Source: Caulobacter sp. CCH9-E1 (lineage in GTDB: Bacteria; Pseudomonadota; Alphaproteobacteria; Caulobacterales; Caulobacteraceae). Taken from it: DNA of 8,843 nt. Of this stretch, positions 1-5,999 are shown piece after piece. A program made the translations under genes and the position numbers. The stretch covers positions 1 to 8,843 of the forward strand of contig NZ_LSJA01000142.1 of the NCBI RefSeq assembly GCF_001556515.1, given 5' to 3'. Each line of letters begins with the position of its first letter. The stretch's first letter is position 1. Below the pieces are notes generated by a model. The model did no database searches and was not told the DNA's origin. It was given only the letters and a program-made list of their open reading frames with translations.

Positions 1-54
1 CAACCCTCCGCTAAATCCGCAGCCCGGCTGTCTCAAAACTTCTGACGACGTACA
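1..54. mobile_element. Possible insertion-sequence end (54 bp visible)
   Basis: Homology of the GH43 reading frame to its family stops abruptly between positions 55 and 54. Read on the minus strand, the foreign part opens with TGTACGTCGTCAGAAG, and so on the plus strand it ends in CA at 54. TG...CA termini are common in IS3-like elements. The frame stays open for 18 more codons (Cys-Thr-Ser-Ser-Glu-Val-Leu...) but these do not resemble a GH43 protein, and their codons are less GC-biased than those before them. No transposase is in view, so the family is undetermined. It could instead be a genomic rearrangement or an assembly join. Confidence 0.4.
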
Positions 55-603
55 GCCGACCAGGCGGCCTTCGGCGGCCGAGAACTCCTGCATGACGATG
101 CCGGCGAAGCGGTTCCTGCCCGGTCGGTGGTCCCACAGCTGGTTCAACAACCACTTGCGGCCGTCATCGTCGTGGAACAGCGACGGGTCGAAGCCGGAGC
201 TGTTCAGATAGACCGGCTCGGACCACTCGCCGTCGATCGTGTCGCAGGTGACCAGGTAGTTGTGGAAGTCGCGCAGGGACGCACCGGAGGCCCCGCCAAC
301 CGTCGTGCGGCCATAGCGCTTGACGTCGGTATAGATCAGCCAGAAGCGGCCGTCGGCGTAGGATAGGCAGGGGGCCCAAACACCGCAACCGTCCGGATCG
401 CCCAGCATGTTCACCTGGCTGGCGCGCTGCAGCGGCCGGCTCAGCAGCCGCCAGTTCTTAAGATCGCGCGAGTGGTGGATCTGGACGCCCGGGAACCACT
501 CGAAGGTCGAGACGGCGATGTAGTAGTCGTCCCCCACCCGCACGATCGAGGGATCGGGGTTGAAGCCGCGCAGGATGGGATTGCGGATCACGGACAAACT
601 CAC
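1..603 (-). CDS. GH43 beta-xylosidase, 5' part only, probably interrupted at 54
   Basis: N-terminal part of a glycoside hydrolase family 43 enzyme, which would release xylose (or arabinose) from short xylo-oligosaccharides, probably in the cytoplasm since no signal peptide is seen. The start is GTG at 603-601, overlapping the transporter stop as GTGA, so the two are translationally coupled. The protein opens with [14 protein letters not shown], the typical first blade of the five-bladed propeller; Asp17 in NPDPS is the expected general base. [21 protein letters not shown] and [13 protein letters not shown] follow, and [12 protein letters not shown] (Asp139) supplies the expected pKa-modulating Asp. 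Family-like sequence ends after EGRLVG (residue 183). The general acid Glu, expected at about residue 195-200, and the rest of a normally about 540-residue protein are missing from the window. The last 18 codons (54-1) look foreign. If the junction is real in the genome, this is a pseudogene. Family assignment is firm; substrate is inferred. Confidence 0.85.
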   Translation of the reverse strand, partial: MSLSVIRNPILRGFNPDPSIVRVGDDYYIAVSTFEWFPGVQIHHSRDLKNWRLLSRPLQRASQVNMLGDPDGCGVWAPCLSYADGRFWLIYTDVKRYGRTTVGGASGASLRDFHNYLVTCDTIDGEWSEPVYLNSSGFDPSLFHDDDGRKWLLNQLWDHRPGRNRFAGIVMQEFSAAEGRLVGCTSSEVLRQPGCGFSGGL

Positions 604-1895
604 GGATTGGGAATCTGGCTGACCGGCTCGGCCTTGGGCTCGATGCGGTCGCGGATAAAGGTCCATAGGATGATGGCGCCCAAGATGTCGAGCACGCCCA
701 GGGCGACGAAGAACGGGTCATAGCCGATCGTGGCCACCAGGCCGCCGATCAGCAGCGAGAACAGCAGGACGCCCAGATTGCCCATCATGCCGGCCAGGCC
801 CGCGACGGTGGCGACCTCGTCACGACGGAAGAGGTCCGAGGCCATGGTGATCACGGTCACCGACAGCGTCTGGTGCGCGAAGCCGCCCAGACACAGCAGC
901 GCGATGGCGGCGTAGGGGCTTTCGACCCGCCCGACGAAGATCATGCCGGTCATCATCGCCGCGCCCAGGGTGACGGCCCAGCGGCGAGCGTTGATCAGAG
1001 AGACGCCGCGCGCCTGCAGGAAGCCGGCGACGGTCGGGCCGAACAGGCAGCCGAGGTCGGCGGCCACAAACGGCAGCCAGGCGAACATGGCGATCTGCTT
1101 GAGGTCGAAGCCGCGCGTCTGGGACAGGTACAGCGGCACCCAGAACGACAGCGTCCCCCAGGTGGGGTCGGCCAGGAAGCGCGGCAGGGCGATGCCCCAG
1201 AACTTGCGCTGCTTGAGGATGGAGATCACCGAAGGCTTGGCGCCCGCCTCGGCCAGGTGCGTCTCCTGACCGGCGGCGATCCGCTCGCGCTCGGCCTGTG
1301 TCATCGACGGGTGCTGGTCGGGCGAGCGGTAGAAGAACAGCCACAGCGCCAGCCAGACGAGGCCCAGCGCGCCAGTCATGACGAAGGCCGCGCGCCAGTT
1401 CCAGGTCAGCACGGCCCAGACCACCAGCGGCGGGGCCAGCATCGAGCCGACCGAGGCGCCGATGTTGAACACGCCGCCGGCGAAGCCGCGCTCCTTGGCC
1501 GGGAACCAGGTGGCGACCGTCTTCATGCCGGCCGGCTGAGCCGAGCCCTCCGCGAAGCCCAGCAGGCCCCGCAGGACGGCGAAGCCTTGCCAGTTGGACG
1601 CCAGGCCATGCGCCATGGCCGCCAGCGACCAGGCCGCCGCGAACACCGCGAAACCGGTCCGAAGGCCGAGGGTGTCGAGCACATAGCCGCACACCGGCTG
1701 CAGCATGATCCCCAGCTGGAAGGCGCCGGTGATCCAAGAGTACTCCGTCACCGTGATGCCGAGGTCCTTCAGCACCGTCGGGGCCGCCACGCCCATGGTC
1801 GAACGCGTCAGGTAGTTGATGATCGCGCCCAGCATGACGAGGCCGATGATCCACCAGCGCAGGGCCCGAAGTTTCGGAAAGGACAGCTTCGGCAA
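600..1895 (-). CDS. MFS sugar-acid (hexuronate-type) transporter, ACS family
   Basis: Inner-membrane major facilitator protein of 431 residues with about 12 hydrophobic segments, in the anion:cation symporter (ACS) family that includes ExuT and DgoT. It probably takes up hexuronates or related sugar acids with protons. Signatures are [14 protein letters not shown] in helix 1 (residues 26-39), [25 protein letters not shown] (113-137), [15 protein letters not shown] in helix 5, and a hydrophilic central loop (about 191-225). Arg31 and Glu116 appear to align with substrate and proton-coupling residues known in DgoT, but the Asp next to that Arg in DgoT is Thr30 here, so the substrate may differ. 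The start is TTG at 1895: an in-frame stop lies just upstream (1913-1911), no in-frame ATG occurs between, and AGGGA precedes it by about 8 bases. It is the first gene of an operon with the GH43 xylosidase, behind a LacI-type operator. The family is sure; the exact substrate is not. Confidence 0.9.
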   Translation of the reverse strand: MPKLSFPKLRALRWWIIGLVMLGAIINYLTRSTMGVAAPTVLKDLGITVTEYSWITGAFQLGIMLQPVCGYVLDTLGLRTGFAVFAAAWSLAAMAHGLASNWQGFAVLRGLLGFAEGSAQPAGMKTVATWFPAKERGFAGGVFNIGASVGSMLAPPLVVWAVLTWNWRAAFVMTGALGLVWLALWLFFYRSPDQHPSMTQAERERIAAGQETHLAEAGAKPSVISILKQRKFWGIALPRFLADPTWGTLSFWVPLYLSQTRGFDLKQIAMFAWLPFVAADLGCLFGPTVAGFLQARGVSLINARRWAVTLGAAMMTGMIFVGRVESPYAAIALLCLGGFAHQTLSVTVITMASDLFRRDEVATVAGLAGMMGNLGVLLFSLLIGGLVATIGYDPFFVALGVLDILGAIILWTFIRDRIEPKAEPVSQIPNP

Positions 1896-1944
1896 GACGC
1901 GTTTCCCTAATCAGGCGCGCGTTCATGCCGACGCGCTCGCCCTT

Positions 1945-1958
1945 TGGTACCGCTACCG
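1945..1958 (-). promoter_or_regulatory. Putative LacI-type operator upstream of the transporter-xylosidase operon
   Basis: The 12-mer GGTACCGCTACC at 1946-1957 is an inverted repeat with one mismatch per arm and a central CG, the usual design of LacI-family operators. With flanks it reads TGGTACCGCTACCG. This resembles, from memory, the TGGTAGCGCTA-type inverted repeat described for the xylose repressor XylR of Caulobacter crescentus. It lies 50 bases upstream of the TTG start, where a repressor could block transcription. No convincing -35/-10 pair was found around it. That a xylosidase operon is controlled by a xylose-responsive repressor is sensible but inferred. Confidence 0.5.
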
Positions 1959-2005
1959 TCTAAGGCAACCCGCGTCCAGCCTGTCGAGGTCGTAGCCGAC
2001 ACGCG

Positions 2006-2515
2006 TCATTGGCTGGATCGACCGGCCTTCAAGGCCTTCGCGCGGCTGGCGGCCCGGGCCTTAGCGGAAGGCTGAGACTTGGCTGGGGCCTTGCGCGCGC
2101 CCGCGTTCGATTTCGCGATGCGGGCGTCCTTTTCGGCCGCCGCCCGTTGCAAGGCGCGCATCGAGCGATCGGCCCGGGCCTTGCACCGGGCGTGCAGGGC
2201 CTCGAGCTCTTTGTCGGTCAGCTTCTCGATGCCGATGAACTCGTTCTCGGCGTCGGTCGTGGCGCGGATCAGCTCGTCCAGCTTGGTCTGCAGGGCCACA
2301 CCGTCGCGGTTCTGGGTGTTCTGGATCAGGAACACCATCAGGAAGGTGACGATGGTCGTGCCGGTGTTGATCACCAACTGCCAGGTTTCGGAAAAGCCGA
2401 AGAACGGCCCGCTGATCGCCCAGACCAAGACCAAGGCCACACAGGCCAGGAAGGCGGGCGGGCTGCCGGTGATCCTGGCGGTTATGTTGGCGAACTTGGC
2501 GAACAGCTTGTCCAC
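2006..2515 (-). CDS. Low-affinity iron permease family membrane protein
   Basis: A 169-residue protein resembling the bacterial low-affinity iron permease family (Pfam Iron_permease type, related to yeast Fet4). It has two membrane segments, at about residues 20-38 and 44-64, and the family's most conserved stretch, INTGTTIVTFLMVFLIQNTQNRD (49-71). A soluble, charged helical part follows (LDELIRATTDAENEFIGIEKLTDKELEAL). The last 40 residues are a Lys/Ala/Arg-rich low-complexity tail (KAPAKSQPSAKARAASRAKALK). The start is GTG at 2515, chosen because GGAGGT (2526-2521) lies 5 bases upstream and the protein then begins MDKLFAKFANITARITGSP, as in the family. A longer frame from 2752 would overlap the preceding gene and is not credible. 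It is the second gene of an operon with the small protein at 2547-2804, 31 bases apart. Iron transport by bacterial members is an annotation by homology only. Confidence 0.85.
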   Translation of the reverse strand: MDKLFAKFANITARITGSPPAFLACVALVLVWAISGPFFGFSETWQLVINTGTTIVTFLMVFLIQNTQNRDGVALQTKLDELIRATTDAENEFIGIEKLTDKELEALHARCKARADRSMRALQRAAAEKDARIAKSNAGARKAPAKSQPSAKARAASRAKALKAGRSSQ

Positions 2516-2538
2516 GGAAGACCTCCCTGCGGTCTTCC
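2516..2538 (-). promoter_or_regulatory. Hairpin at the start codon of the iron permease gene, engaging its ribosome binding site
   Basis: In the minus-strand transcript, GGAAGACC (2538-2531) and GGUCUUCC (2523-2516) form a perfect 8-bp stem with a 7-nt loop GCAGGGA. The GTG start follows the stem with no gap. The Shine-Dalgarno GGAGGU straddles loop and stem, so half of it is paired when the hairpin is folded. There is no T-run, so this is not an intrinsic terminator. The stop of the upstream gene (TAA, 2549-2547) lies only 8 bases before the stem, so a terminating ribosome would cover and open it. Translational coupling or a switch is inferred. Confidence 0.6.
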
Positions 2539-2546
2539 GGTAACGC

Positions 2547-2804
2547 TTAAACCTCGGCGGAAGCTCCCCGATCACCAAAAGCTTCGCTGCGGCCCTCGCC
2601 GCCTCGGACGCTGATCTCGCCGACAAAGCGGTCGCGGCCGTCGGGACCGGGCGCCGGCTCCCAGACGAAGACGCCGACACACTCGTGTTCAGCCGCGATG
2701 TCGGCGGCCAGTTCCATCGCTTCGGCGTCGCTCTCGGCCGTCTCGGCGACAAAGGTCAGCGACACGCCGTTCGCGCGGCGCGGGTAGAACAGGTACGTGG
2801 GCAT
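2547..2804 (-). CDS. Small hypothetical protein (85 aa)
   Basis: I do not recognise a named family. The 85-residue protein begins MPTYLFYPRRANGVSLTFVAETAESDAEAMELAADIAAEHECVGVFVWEP, a beta-hairpin, an acidic alanine-rich helix and another strand. This is the layout of the many short MP(R/T)Y(F/L)F proteins of alphaproteobacteria (DUF6894-like), though no specific motif confirms membership. The C-terminal 30 residues are polar and Gly/Arg-rich (PGPDGRDRFVGEISVRGGEGR), probably disordered. No signal peptide or membrane segment is seen. The start ATG at 2804 is well supported by TGGAGC 7 bases upstream. It is first in an operon with the iron permease family gene, and its leader can form a hairpin (2824-2855). 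Codon use is GC3-rich as in the neighbours, so it is likely a real gene. Confidence 0.72.
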   Translation of the reverse strand: MPTYLFYPRRANGVSLTFVAETAESDAEAMELAADIAAEHECVGVFVWEPAPGPDGRDRFVGEISVRGGEGRSEAFGDRGASAEV

Positions 2805-2823
2805 GAATCGCTCCAGCCATTCG

Positions 2824-2855
2824 AGAGAAAGCGAAAGCTTCAGCTTCGCCTCTCA
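2824..2855 (-). promoter_or_regulatory. Bulged hairpin in the leader of the small hypothetical gene
   Basis: GAGAG (2824-2828) pairs with CTCTC (2851-2855), GCGAA (2832-2836) with TTCGC (2846-2850), and GC (2838-2839) with GC (2844-2845). Small bulges separate them and the loop is TTCA-like. It sits 20 bases upstream of the ATG at 2804, outside the ribosome binding site. No T-run follows, so a terminator is unlikely. Role unknown. Confidence 0.35.
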
Positions 2856-2933
2856 GCCACCGGCGCTCGAAGAAATCGTACCGATGATGTGGATAACGCT
2901 AGCACCCGATAGCCACCCACGAAAGTAAATAAC

Positions 2934-2955
2934 GAAACTTATACGGGAAACTTAT
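2934..2955. repeat. 9-bp tandem direct repeat GAAACTTAT, period 13
   Basis: GAAACTTAT occurs at 2934-2942 and again at 2947-2955, separated by ACGG. Two identical 9-mers a little over one helical turn apart could be a paired binding site for a DNA-binding protein. No known motif was recognised. The repeat abuts the inverted repeat at 2954-2971. Confidence 0.5.
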
Positions 2956-2979
2956 GTCGTAAACCCGACATTCTTTTTT
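2954..2979 (+). terminator. Weak terminator-like hairpin with T6 tail
   Basis: ATGTCG (2954-2959) and CGACAT (2966-2971) form a perfect 6-bp stem with loop TAAACC, followed two bases later by TTTTTT (2974-2979). This is the form of an intrinsic terminator on the plus strand, though the stem is short. No plus-strand gene is seen upstream, so either a small transcript starts in 2805-2950 or the inverted repeat is instead a protein-binding site. Confidence 0.35.
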
Positions 2980-3022
2980 ATACTGCAGAAAAATATAAGA
3001 TAATTATTAGAACCAAAAGAAA

Positions 3023-3047
3023 TTGCAGGCGTTACTCTAGCTAAACT
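3023..3047 (+). promoter_or_regulatory. Candidate housekeeping promoter for the VOC gene
   Basis: TTGCAGG (3023-3029) and GCTAAACT (3040-3047) are separated by 10 bases. This is compatible with the Caulobacter housekeeping promoter pattern (TTGACGS, 10-14 bases, GCTANAWC), with two mismatches in each element. Transcription would start near 3055, leaving a leader of about 115 bases before the VOC start at 3172. Confidence 0.4.
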
Positions 3048-3123
3048 GACGCTTCGCGCGGCAAGCTTCACTTTAGCCTAAGCGCCATCCGCTATTCTCG
3101 GAAACCTTGCTTCTCGCTACAAA

Positions 3124-3142
3124 GGCTGCACCGGGCGCAGCC
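3124..3142 (+). promoter_or_regulatory. Leader hairpin before the VOC gene
   Basis: GGCTGC (3124-3129) and GCAGCC (3137-3142) form a perfect 6-bp GC stem with loop ACCGGGC, about 18 bases before the ribosome binding site GGGAGG (3161-3166). It leaves the ribosome binding site free and has no T-run. It may stabilise the transcript; function is unknown. Confidence 0.3.
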
Positions 3143-3171
3143 CTTGGAAACCATTGAGACGGGAGGCTCTC

Positions 3172-3561
3172 TTGATCGGATACACCCTGGTCGGCAGCAA
3201 CGACCTGGAGAAGGCGAAGGCCTTTTACGACGCGCTGTTCGACACGATCGGCGTCAAGCGACTGATGGAGTTCCCGACCGGCGGCTGCGCCTGGGGCGCG
3301 GACTGGAGCAAGCCGATGTTCGGCGTCGGCAAGCCCTATGACGGCCAGGCCGCGACCTTCGGCAACGGCACGATGATCGCTCTGGTCATGGACGAGCGCG
3401 CCAAGGTCGACGCGCTGCACGACAAGGCCGTGGCCTTGGGCGGCAAGTGCGAGGGCAAGCCGGGCGTGCGCGGCGAGGAAGGCCCGCAAGCCTTCTACGC
3501 GGCCTATTTCCGCGACCTGGACGGCAACAAGCTTTGCGCTTTCCGCGTGGGCCCGGCCTAG
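3172..3561 (+). CDS. VOC (glyoxalase/bleomycin-resistance fold) family protein
   Basis: A cytoplasmic single-module vicinal oxygen chelate protein of 129 residues. It starts MIGYTLVGSNDLEKAKAFYDALFDTIG, the first beta-alpha-beta-beta unit, and ends YFRDLDGNKLCAFRVG, the usual closing strand of the second unit. KPYDGQAATFGNGTMIALVMDERAKVDALHDKAVALGGKCEG lies between. The residues used as metal ligands in glyoxalase I are not all present: the usual His in strand 1 is Tyr/Thr, and the usual Glu after DGNKL is Cys. A classical glyoxalase I role is thus unlikely, and this subfamily has no firm reaction. TTG at 3172 is chosen because GGGAGG lies 5 bases upstream and the protein then begins as the family does; an upstream in-frame TTG at 3154 would add six residues and has no better site. 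The gene is monocistronic and converges on manD. No operon partner hints at the substrate. Confidence 0.88.
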   Translation: MIGYTLVGSNDLEKAKAFYDALFDTIGVKRLMEFPTGGCAWGADWSKPMFGVGKPYDGQAATFGNGTMIALVMDERAKVDALHDKAVALGGKCEGKPGVRGEEGPQAFYAAYFRDLDGNKLCAFRVGPA

Positions 3562-3589
3562 ATCTCAACGCACGGACCCGAAACGAAAA

Positions 3590-3618
3590 CGGCCGCCGGA
3601 GGAACCCTTCGGCGGCCG
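3590..3618 (-). terminator. Intrinsic terminator of manD
   Basis: CGGCCGCCG and CGGCGGCCG pair perfectly over 9 bp (3590-3598 with 3610-3618). Three more inner pairs follow across one mismatch, leaving a 3-nt loop. Read on the minus strand the stem is followed by TTTTCGTTTC, so it terminates manD transcription 26 bases after its stop codon. From the plus side the trailing bases are AATTCTC, so it would act less well for the VOC gene, which ends at 3561. Confidence 0.75.
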
Positions 3619-3643
3619 AATTCTCAGGTGAGCGCTTCGCCGC

Positions 3644-4855
3644 CTACCAGTTGAACATCGTGCCGTCCTGCAGGCGGTTCACCGGCAGGTAGGCGCGCTT
3701 GTATTCGTACTTCGCGGCCAGCTCTTCGTCGATGTCGACGCCCAAGCCGGGCTTGTCGCCCGGATGCAGCATGCCGTCGTTGAAGGTGTAGGCGTGCGGG
3801 AAGACCGCGTCCGTCTCCGGCGTGTGGCGCATATATTCCTGCAGGCCGAAGTTGGGGATCGACATGTCGAAGTGCAGGGCCGCGGCCATGGTCACCGGCG
3901 ACAGGTCGGTGGCGCCATGGCAACCGGTCTTGACGTGGTGCAGGTCGGCGAAGGCGGCGATCTTCTTCAGGTTGGTGATGCCGCCGGCGTGCAGCACGGT
4001 GGCGCGCAGGTAGTCGATCAGCTGCTCTTCGATCAGCTGCTTGGCGTCCCACACGTGGGCGAAGATCTCGCCGACGGCCAGCGGCGTCGTCGTGTGCTGG
4101 CGGATCAGGCGGAAGCCGCCCTGGTTCTCGGCCGGGACCGAATCCTCCATCCAGAACAGGCGATAGGGCTCGAGGTCCTTGCCCAGGCGCGCGGCCTCGA
4201 TCGGGGTCAGGCGGTGGTGGACGTCGTGCAGCAGGTGGACGTCCCATCCCAGGACCTCACGCGCCTTCTCGAACAACTTCGGCACGTGCTTGAGGTAGGC
4301 GGCGGTCGACCAGACGTTCTCGGACGGCAGGTCGTTGTCGGCCGGCTCGTAGAACATCTTGTCCTTCGAGACGCCGTACGTGCTGGCGAGGCCAGGCACG
4401 CCCGTCTGCAGGCGGATGGCCTTGTAGCCCAGGGCCTTGTACTTGACGGCCTCGGCGATGGTGTCCTCGATGGTCTCGCCGTTGGCGTGCCCGTAGACGG
4501 TGACTCCGGTGCGGCAGGCGCCGCCCAGCAGTTGGTAGACCGGCAGGCCCGCGACCTTGCCCTTGATGTCCCACAGCGCCATGTCGACGGCGGCCAGGGC
4601 GGTCATGGCCACCGGGCCGCCGCGCCAGTACGAGCCGCGATAGAAGAACTGCCAGATGTCCTCGATCTGGTGAGCGTCGCGGCCGATCAGCGACGGGATC
4701 ATGTGATCCTGCAGGAAGCTGACGACCGACAGCTCGCGGCCGTTCAGCGTGGCGTCGCCGACGCCCGTGATCCCGTCCTCGGTGGTGATCTTCAGGGTGA
4801 CGAAGTTGCGGCCGGGACAGGTGACGATGACCTTGGCGTCGATAATCTTCAGCAT
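3644..4855 (-). CDS. manD: D-mannonate dehydratase (enolase superfamily, ManD)
   Basis: Dehydrates D-mannonate to 2-keto-3-deoxy-D-gluconate in the cytoplasm, a step of D-glucuronate breakdown, using Mg2+. The 403-residue length matches the ManD group (about 402-405). Metal ligands are Asp211, Glu237 and Glu263. The Arg148/Tyr160 pair, His213, Arg284, His313, Glu340 and the C-terminal Trp403 all sit one residue after their counterparts in the characterised Novosphingobium enzyme, as I recall that numbering. [15 protein letters not shown] and [19 protein letters not shown] stretches are typical of the superfamily. Ala315 in CHGATDLSP matches the residue reported for members with high mannonate activity, so I favour true mannonate dehydratase over gluconate dehydratase. 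ATG at 4855 ([11 protein letters not shown]) is the family start; an in-frame extension to 5056 would cross the intergenic region and overlap the regulator gene, so it is rejected. The gene is divergent from the GntR regulator, with an operator-like repeat in between. Confidence 0.95.
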   Translation of the reverse strand: MLKIIDAKVIVTCPGRNFVTLKITTEDGITGVGDATLNGRELSVVSFLQDHMIPSLIGRDAHQIEDIWQFFYRGSYWRGGPVAMTALAAVDMALWDIKGKVAGLPVYQLLGGACRTGVTVYGHANGETIEDTIAEAVKYKALGYKAIRLQTGVPGLASTYGVSKDKMFYEPADNDLPSENVWSTAAYLKHVPKLFEKAREVLGWDVHLLHDVHHRLTPIEAARLGKDLEPYRLFWMEDSVPAENQGGFRLIRQHTTTPLAVGEIFAHVWDAKQLIEEQLIDYLRATVLHAGGITNLKKIAAFADLHHVKTGCHGATDLSPVTMAAALHFDMSIPNFGLQEYMRHTPETDAVFPHAYTFNDGMLHPGDKPGLGVDIDEELAAKYEYKRAYLPVNRLQDGTMFNW

Positions 4856-4881
4856 GGACCTAGTCGTTGAGCGTGGAAGAG

Positions 4882-4900
4882 AAATTGGCCTGACCAGTTT
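4882..4900 (-). promoter_or_regulatory. Putative FCD-regulator operator overlapping the manD -10 region
   Basis: AAATTGG (4882-4888) and CCAGTTT (4894-4900) form an inverted repeat, 6 of 7 positions matched, around a 5-base centre CCTGA. It is reminiscent of the AAATTGGTATACCAATTT pattern bound by the enterobacterial hexuronate regulators UxuR/ExuR, recalled from memory. On the minus strand it overlaps GCTAAAAC (4904-4897), a full match to the Caulobacter GCTANAWC -10 pattern, 42 bases before the manD start; no good -35 was found. A regulator bound here would block manD. That the divergent GntR protein is the binder is inferred from position. Confidence 0.5.
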
Positions 4901-5027
4901 TAGCGACTTATCAGACGAGATGCTAGAGGCCGTCGACGAAGGTCGGGTAGCGCGGTCCCTTCCCTTGCAATAGTCTGCACCACCCTGGCGCGTATGGCCG
5001 GCGCGTGATGGACGGGATTGAAGAGAC

Positions 5028-5789
5028 ATGACCACTTCGACGACGGAAGCCCGCAAGCTCTACCAGCAGGTGGCTGGCGCGATCGCCGAAGCGATCCGCG
5101 AGGGCGTCCACAAGCCCGGTCAGCGCCTGCCATCCGAACGGGATCTGGCGGAGGACTACAAGGTCAGCCGCCCGACCGTGCGCGAAGCCATGATCGCCCT
5201 CGAAATCCAGGGTCTGGTCGAGGCCCGGCATGGCTCCGGCGTCTATGTCACCGACGCGCCGCGCGCCCAGGGCGCCGCGCCCGAACTGGACATCGGCGCC
5301 TTCGAGCTGACCGAGGCCCGCCGCCTGATCGAGGGCGAGGTCGCCGCGCTGGCGGCCGCCACGATCACCGACGAGGAACTGACAGAGCTGACGACGATCA
5401 TGGACGACATGGTGGTTGAGAACGACAAGGACGTGCGCGGCGAAGGCGCCGACCGCCGCTTCCACGTCGCGATCGCCCGGGCCAGCCGCAACAGCGCGCT
5501 GGTGAACGTCGTCGAGACCCTGTGGGACCAGCGCTACAAGTCGCCGCTGTGCCGAGCCATGCTGGAGCGCGCGCGTCAGGTCGGCGTCCGCCCCCGCATC
5601 GACGACCACCAGGAGATCCTGCTGGCCCTGAAGGCGCGCGATCCGGCCGCCGCCCGCAACGCCATGCGCGAGCACCTGGGCCGGGTCATCGACAACCTGC
5701 TGACCGCCACCGAGATCGACGCCCTGGAGCGCGCCCGTAGCGAAGTGGCCGCCCGCCGGGTCGAACTGGCCCGCCGCTCGGCGATCTGA
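5028..5789 (+). CDS. GntR-family (FadR/FCD subfamily) transcriptional regulator
   Basis: A DNA-binding repressor or activator of 253 residues. The N-terminal winged helix (about 9-75) shows [62 protein letters not shown], the classic GntR pattern. The C-terminal FCD domain (about 92-230) is all-helical, with the usual metal or carboxylate-ligand residues Asp142 and His146 (DRRFHVAIA), His194 (DDHQEIL) and His216 (MREHLGRV). The tail (231-253) is charged and helical. ATG at 5028 has GAAGAG upstream; no nearer alternative fits the domain. It is divergent from manD, so it most likely controls hexuronate genes in response to a sugar acid, and a UxuR-like role is plausible. The effector is not determinable from sequence. 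A strong terminator follows, so it is probably monocistronic. Confidence 0.93.
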   Translation: MTTSTTEARKLYQQVAGAIAEAIREGVHKPGQRLPSERDLAEDYKVSRPTVREAMIALEIQGLVEARHGSGVYVTDAPRAQGAAPELDIGAFELTEARRLIEGEVAALAAATITDEELTELTTIMDDMVVENDKDVRGEGADRRFHVAIARASRNSALVNVVETLWDQRYKSPLCRAMLERARQVGVRPRIDDHQEILLALKARDPAAARNAMREHLGRVIDNLLTATEIDALERARSEVAARRVELARRSAI

Positions 5790-5837
5790 TCTCCACCGAA
5801 TCTCGCGTACGGGCCGCCAGTAGGGCCCGATGAGAGG

Positions 5838-5867
5838 AAGGGGCCGTCCGCGAGGGCGGCCCCTTTT
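5838..5867 (+). terminator. Strong intrinsic terminator after the GntR gene
   Basis: AAGGGGCCGTCC (5838-5849) and GGGCGGCCCCTT (5854-5865) pair over 12 bp with one G-T wobble, closed by the stable tetraloop GCGA and followed by TTTTCC. It lies about 50 bases after the regulator stop codon. A smaller GC hairpin (CGGGCC 5810-5815 with GGCCCG 5824-5829) stands just before it. It separates the regulator from the M14 gene. Confidence 0.9.
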
Positions 5868-5999
5868 CCGTGCGCCGATGCTCCCGACGAAAAAATGGGC
5901 TGCTCCGCCGGTTGCTCCGGGTGCGGAAATCCGATCCAGCTTCGTCTTTCAAAGGGATGGAGCGGCCTCTGCTGTCGAGGCGCGCGGGTGAGGGGTGAT

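Larger units (their letters stand above)
2921..3020. other. AT-rich intergenic core
   Basis: By hand count 72 of these 100 bases are A or T, in a window that is otherwise strongly GC-rich. It lies inside the 367-bp gap between two divergent genes (2804 and 3172). It holds a 9-bp direct repeat, a short hairpin with a T-run, and the stretch AGAAAAATATAAGATAATTA. No ORF or RNA gene is recognisable. Likely roles are a promoter/UP region or nucleoid-protein binding; it could also be a remnant of acquired DNA. Confidence 0.6.

Noticed and set aside
820..1926. Long opposite- and alternate-frame ORFs over the transporter gene (also over manD and the M14 gene)
   Set aside because: Arg/Gly/Ala-rich translations typical of shadow frames in high-GC genes; no domain resemblance.
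2516..2752. N-terminal extension of the iron permease family protein to 2752
   Set aside because: It overlaps the small gene in another frame and lacks family similarity; GTG at 2515 has a strong ribosome binding site.
4946..4960. GGGTAGCGCGGTCCC as a second XylR-like operator before manD
   Set aside because: Only one half-site matches the GGTAGCGC pattern; symmetry is poor.
4856..5056. N-terminal extension of ManD by 67 residues
   Set aside because: It runs through the intergenic operator region and into the regulator gene, is Ser/Arg-rich and unlike the family; MLKIIDAKV at 4855 is the standard start.
5895..5999. Cys-rich 35-residue extension of the M14 protein
   Set aside because: No clear ribosome binding site, and it would bury the signal peptide; a good site lies just before 6000.
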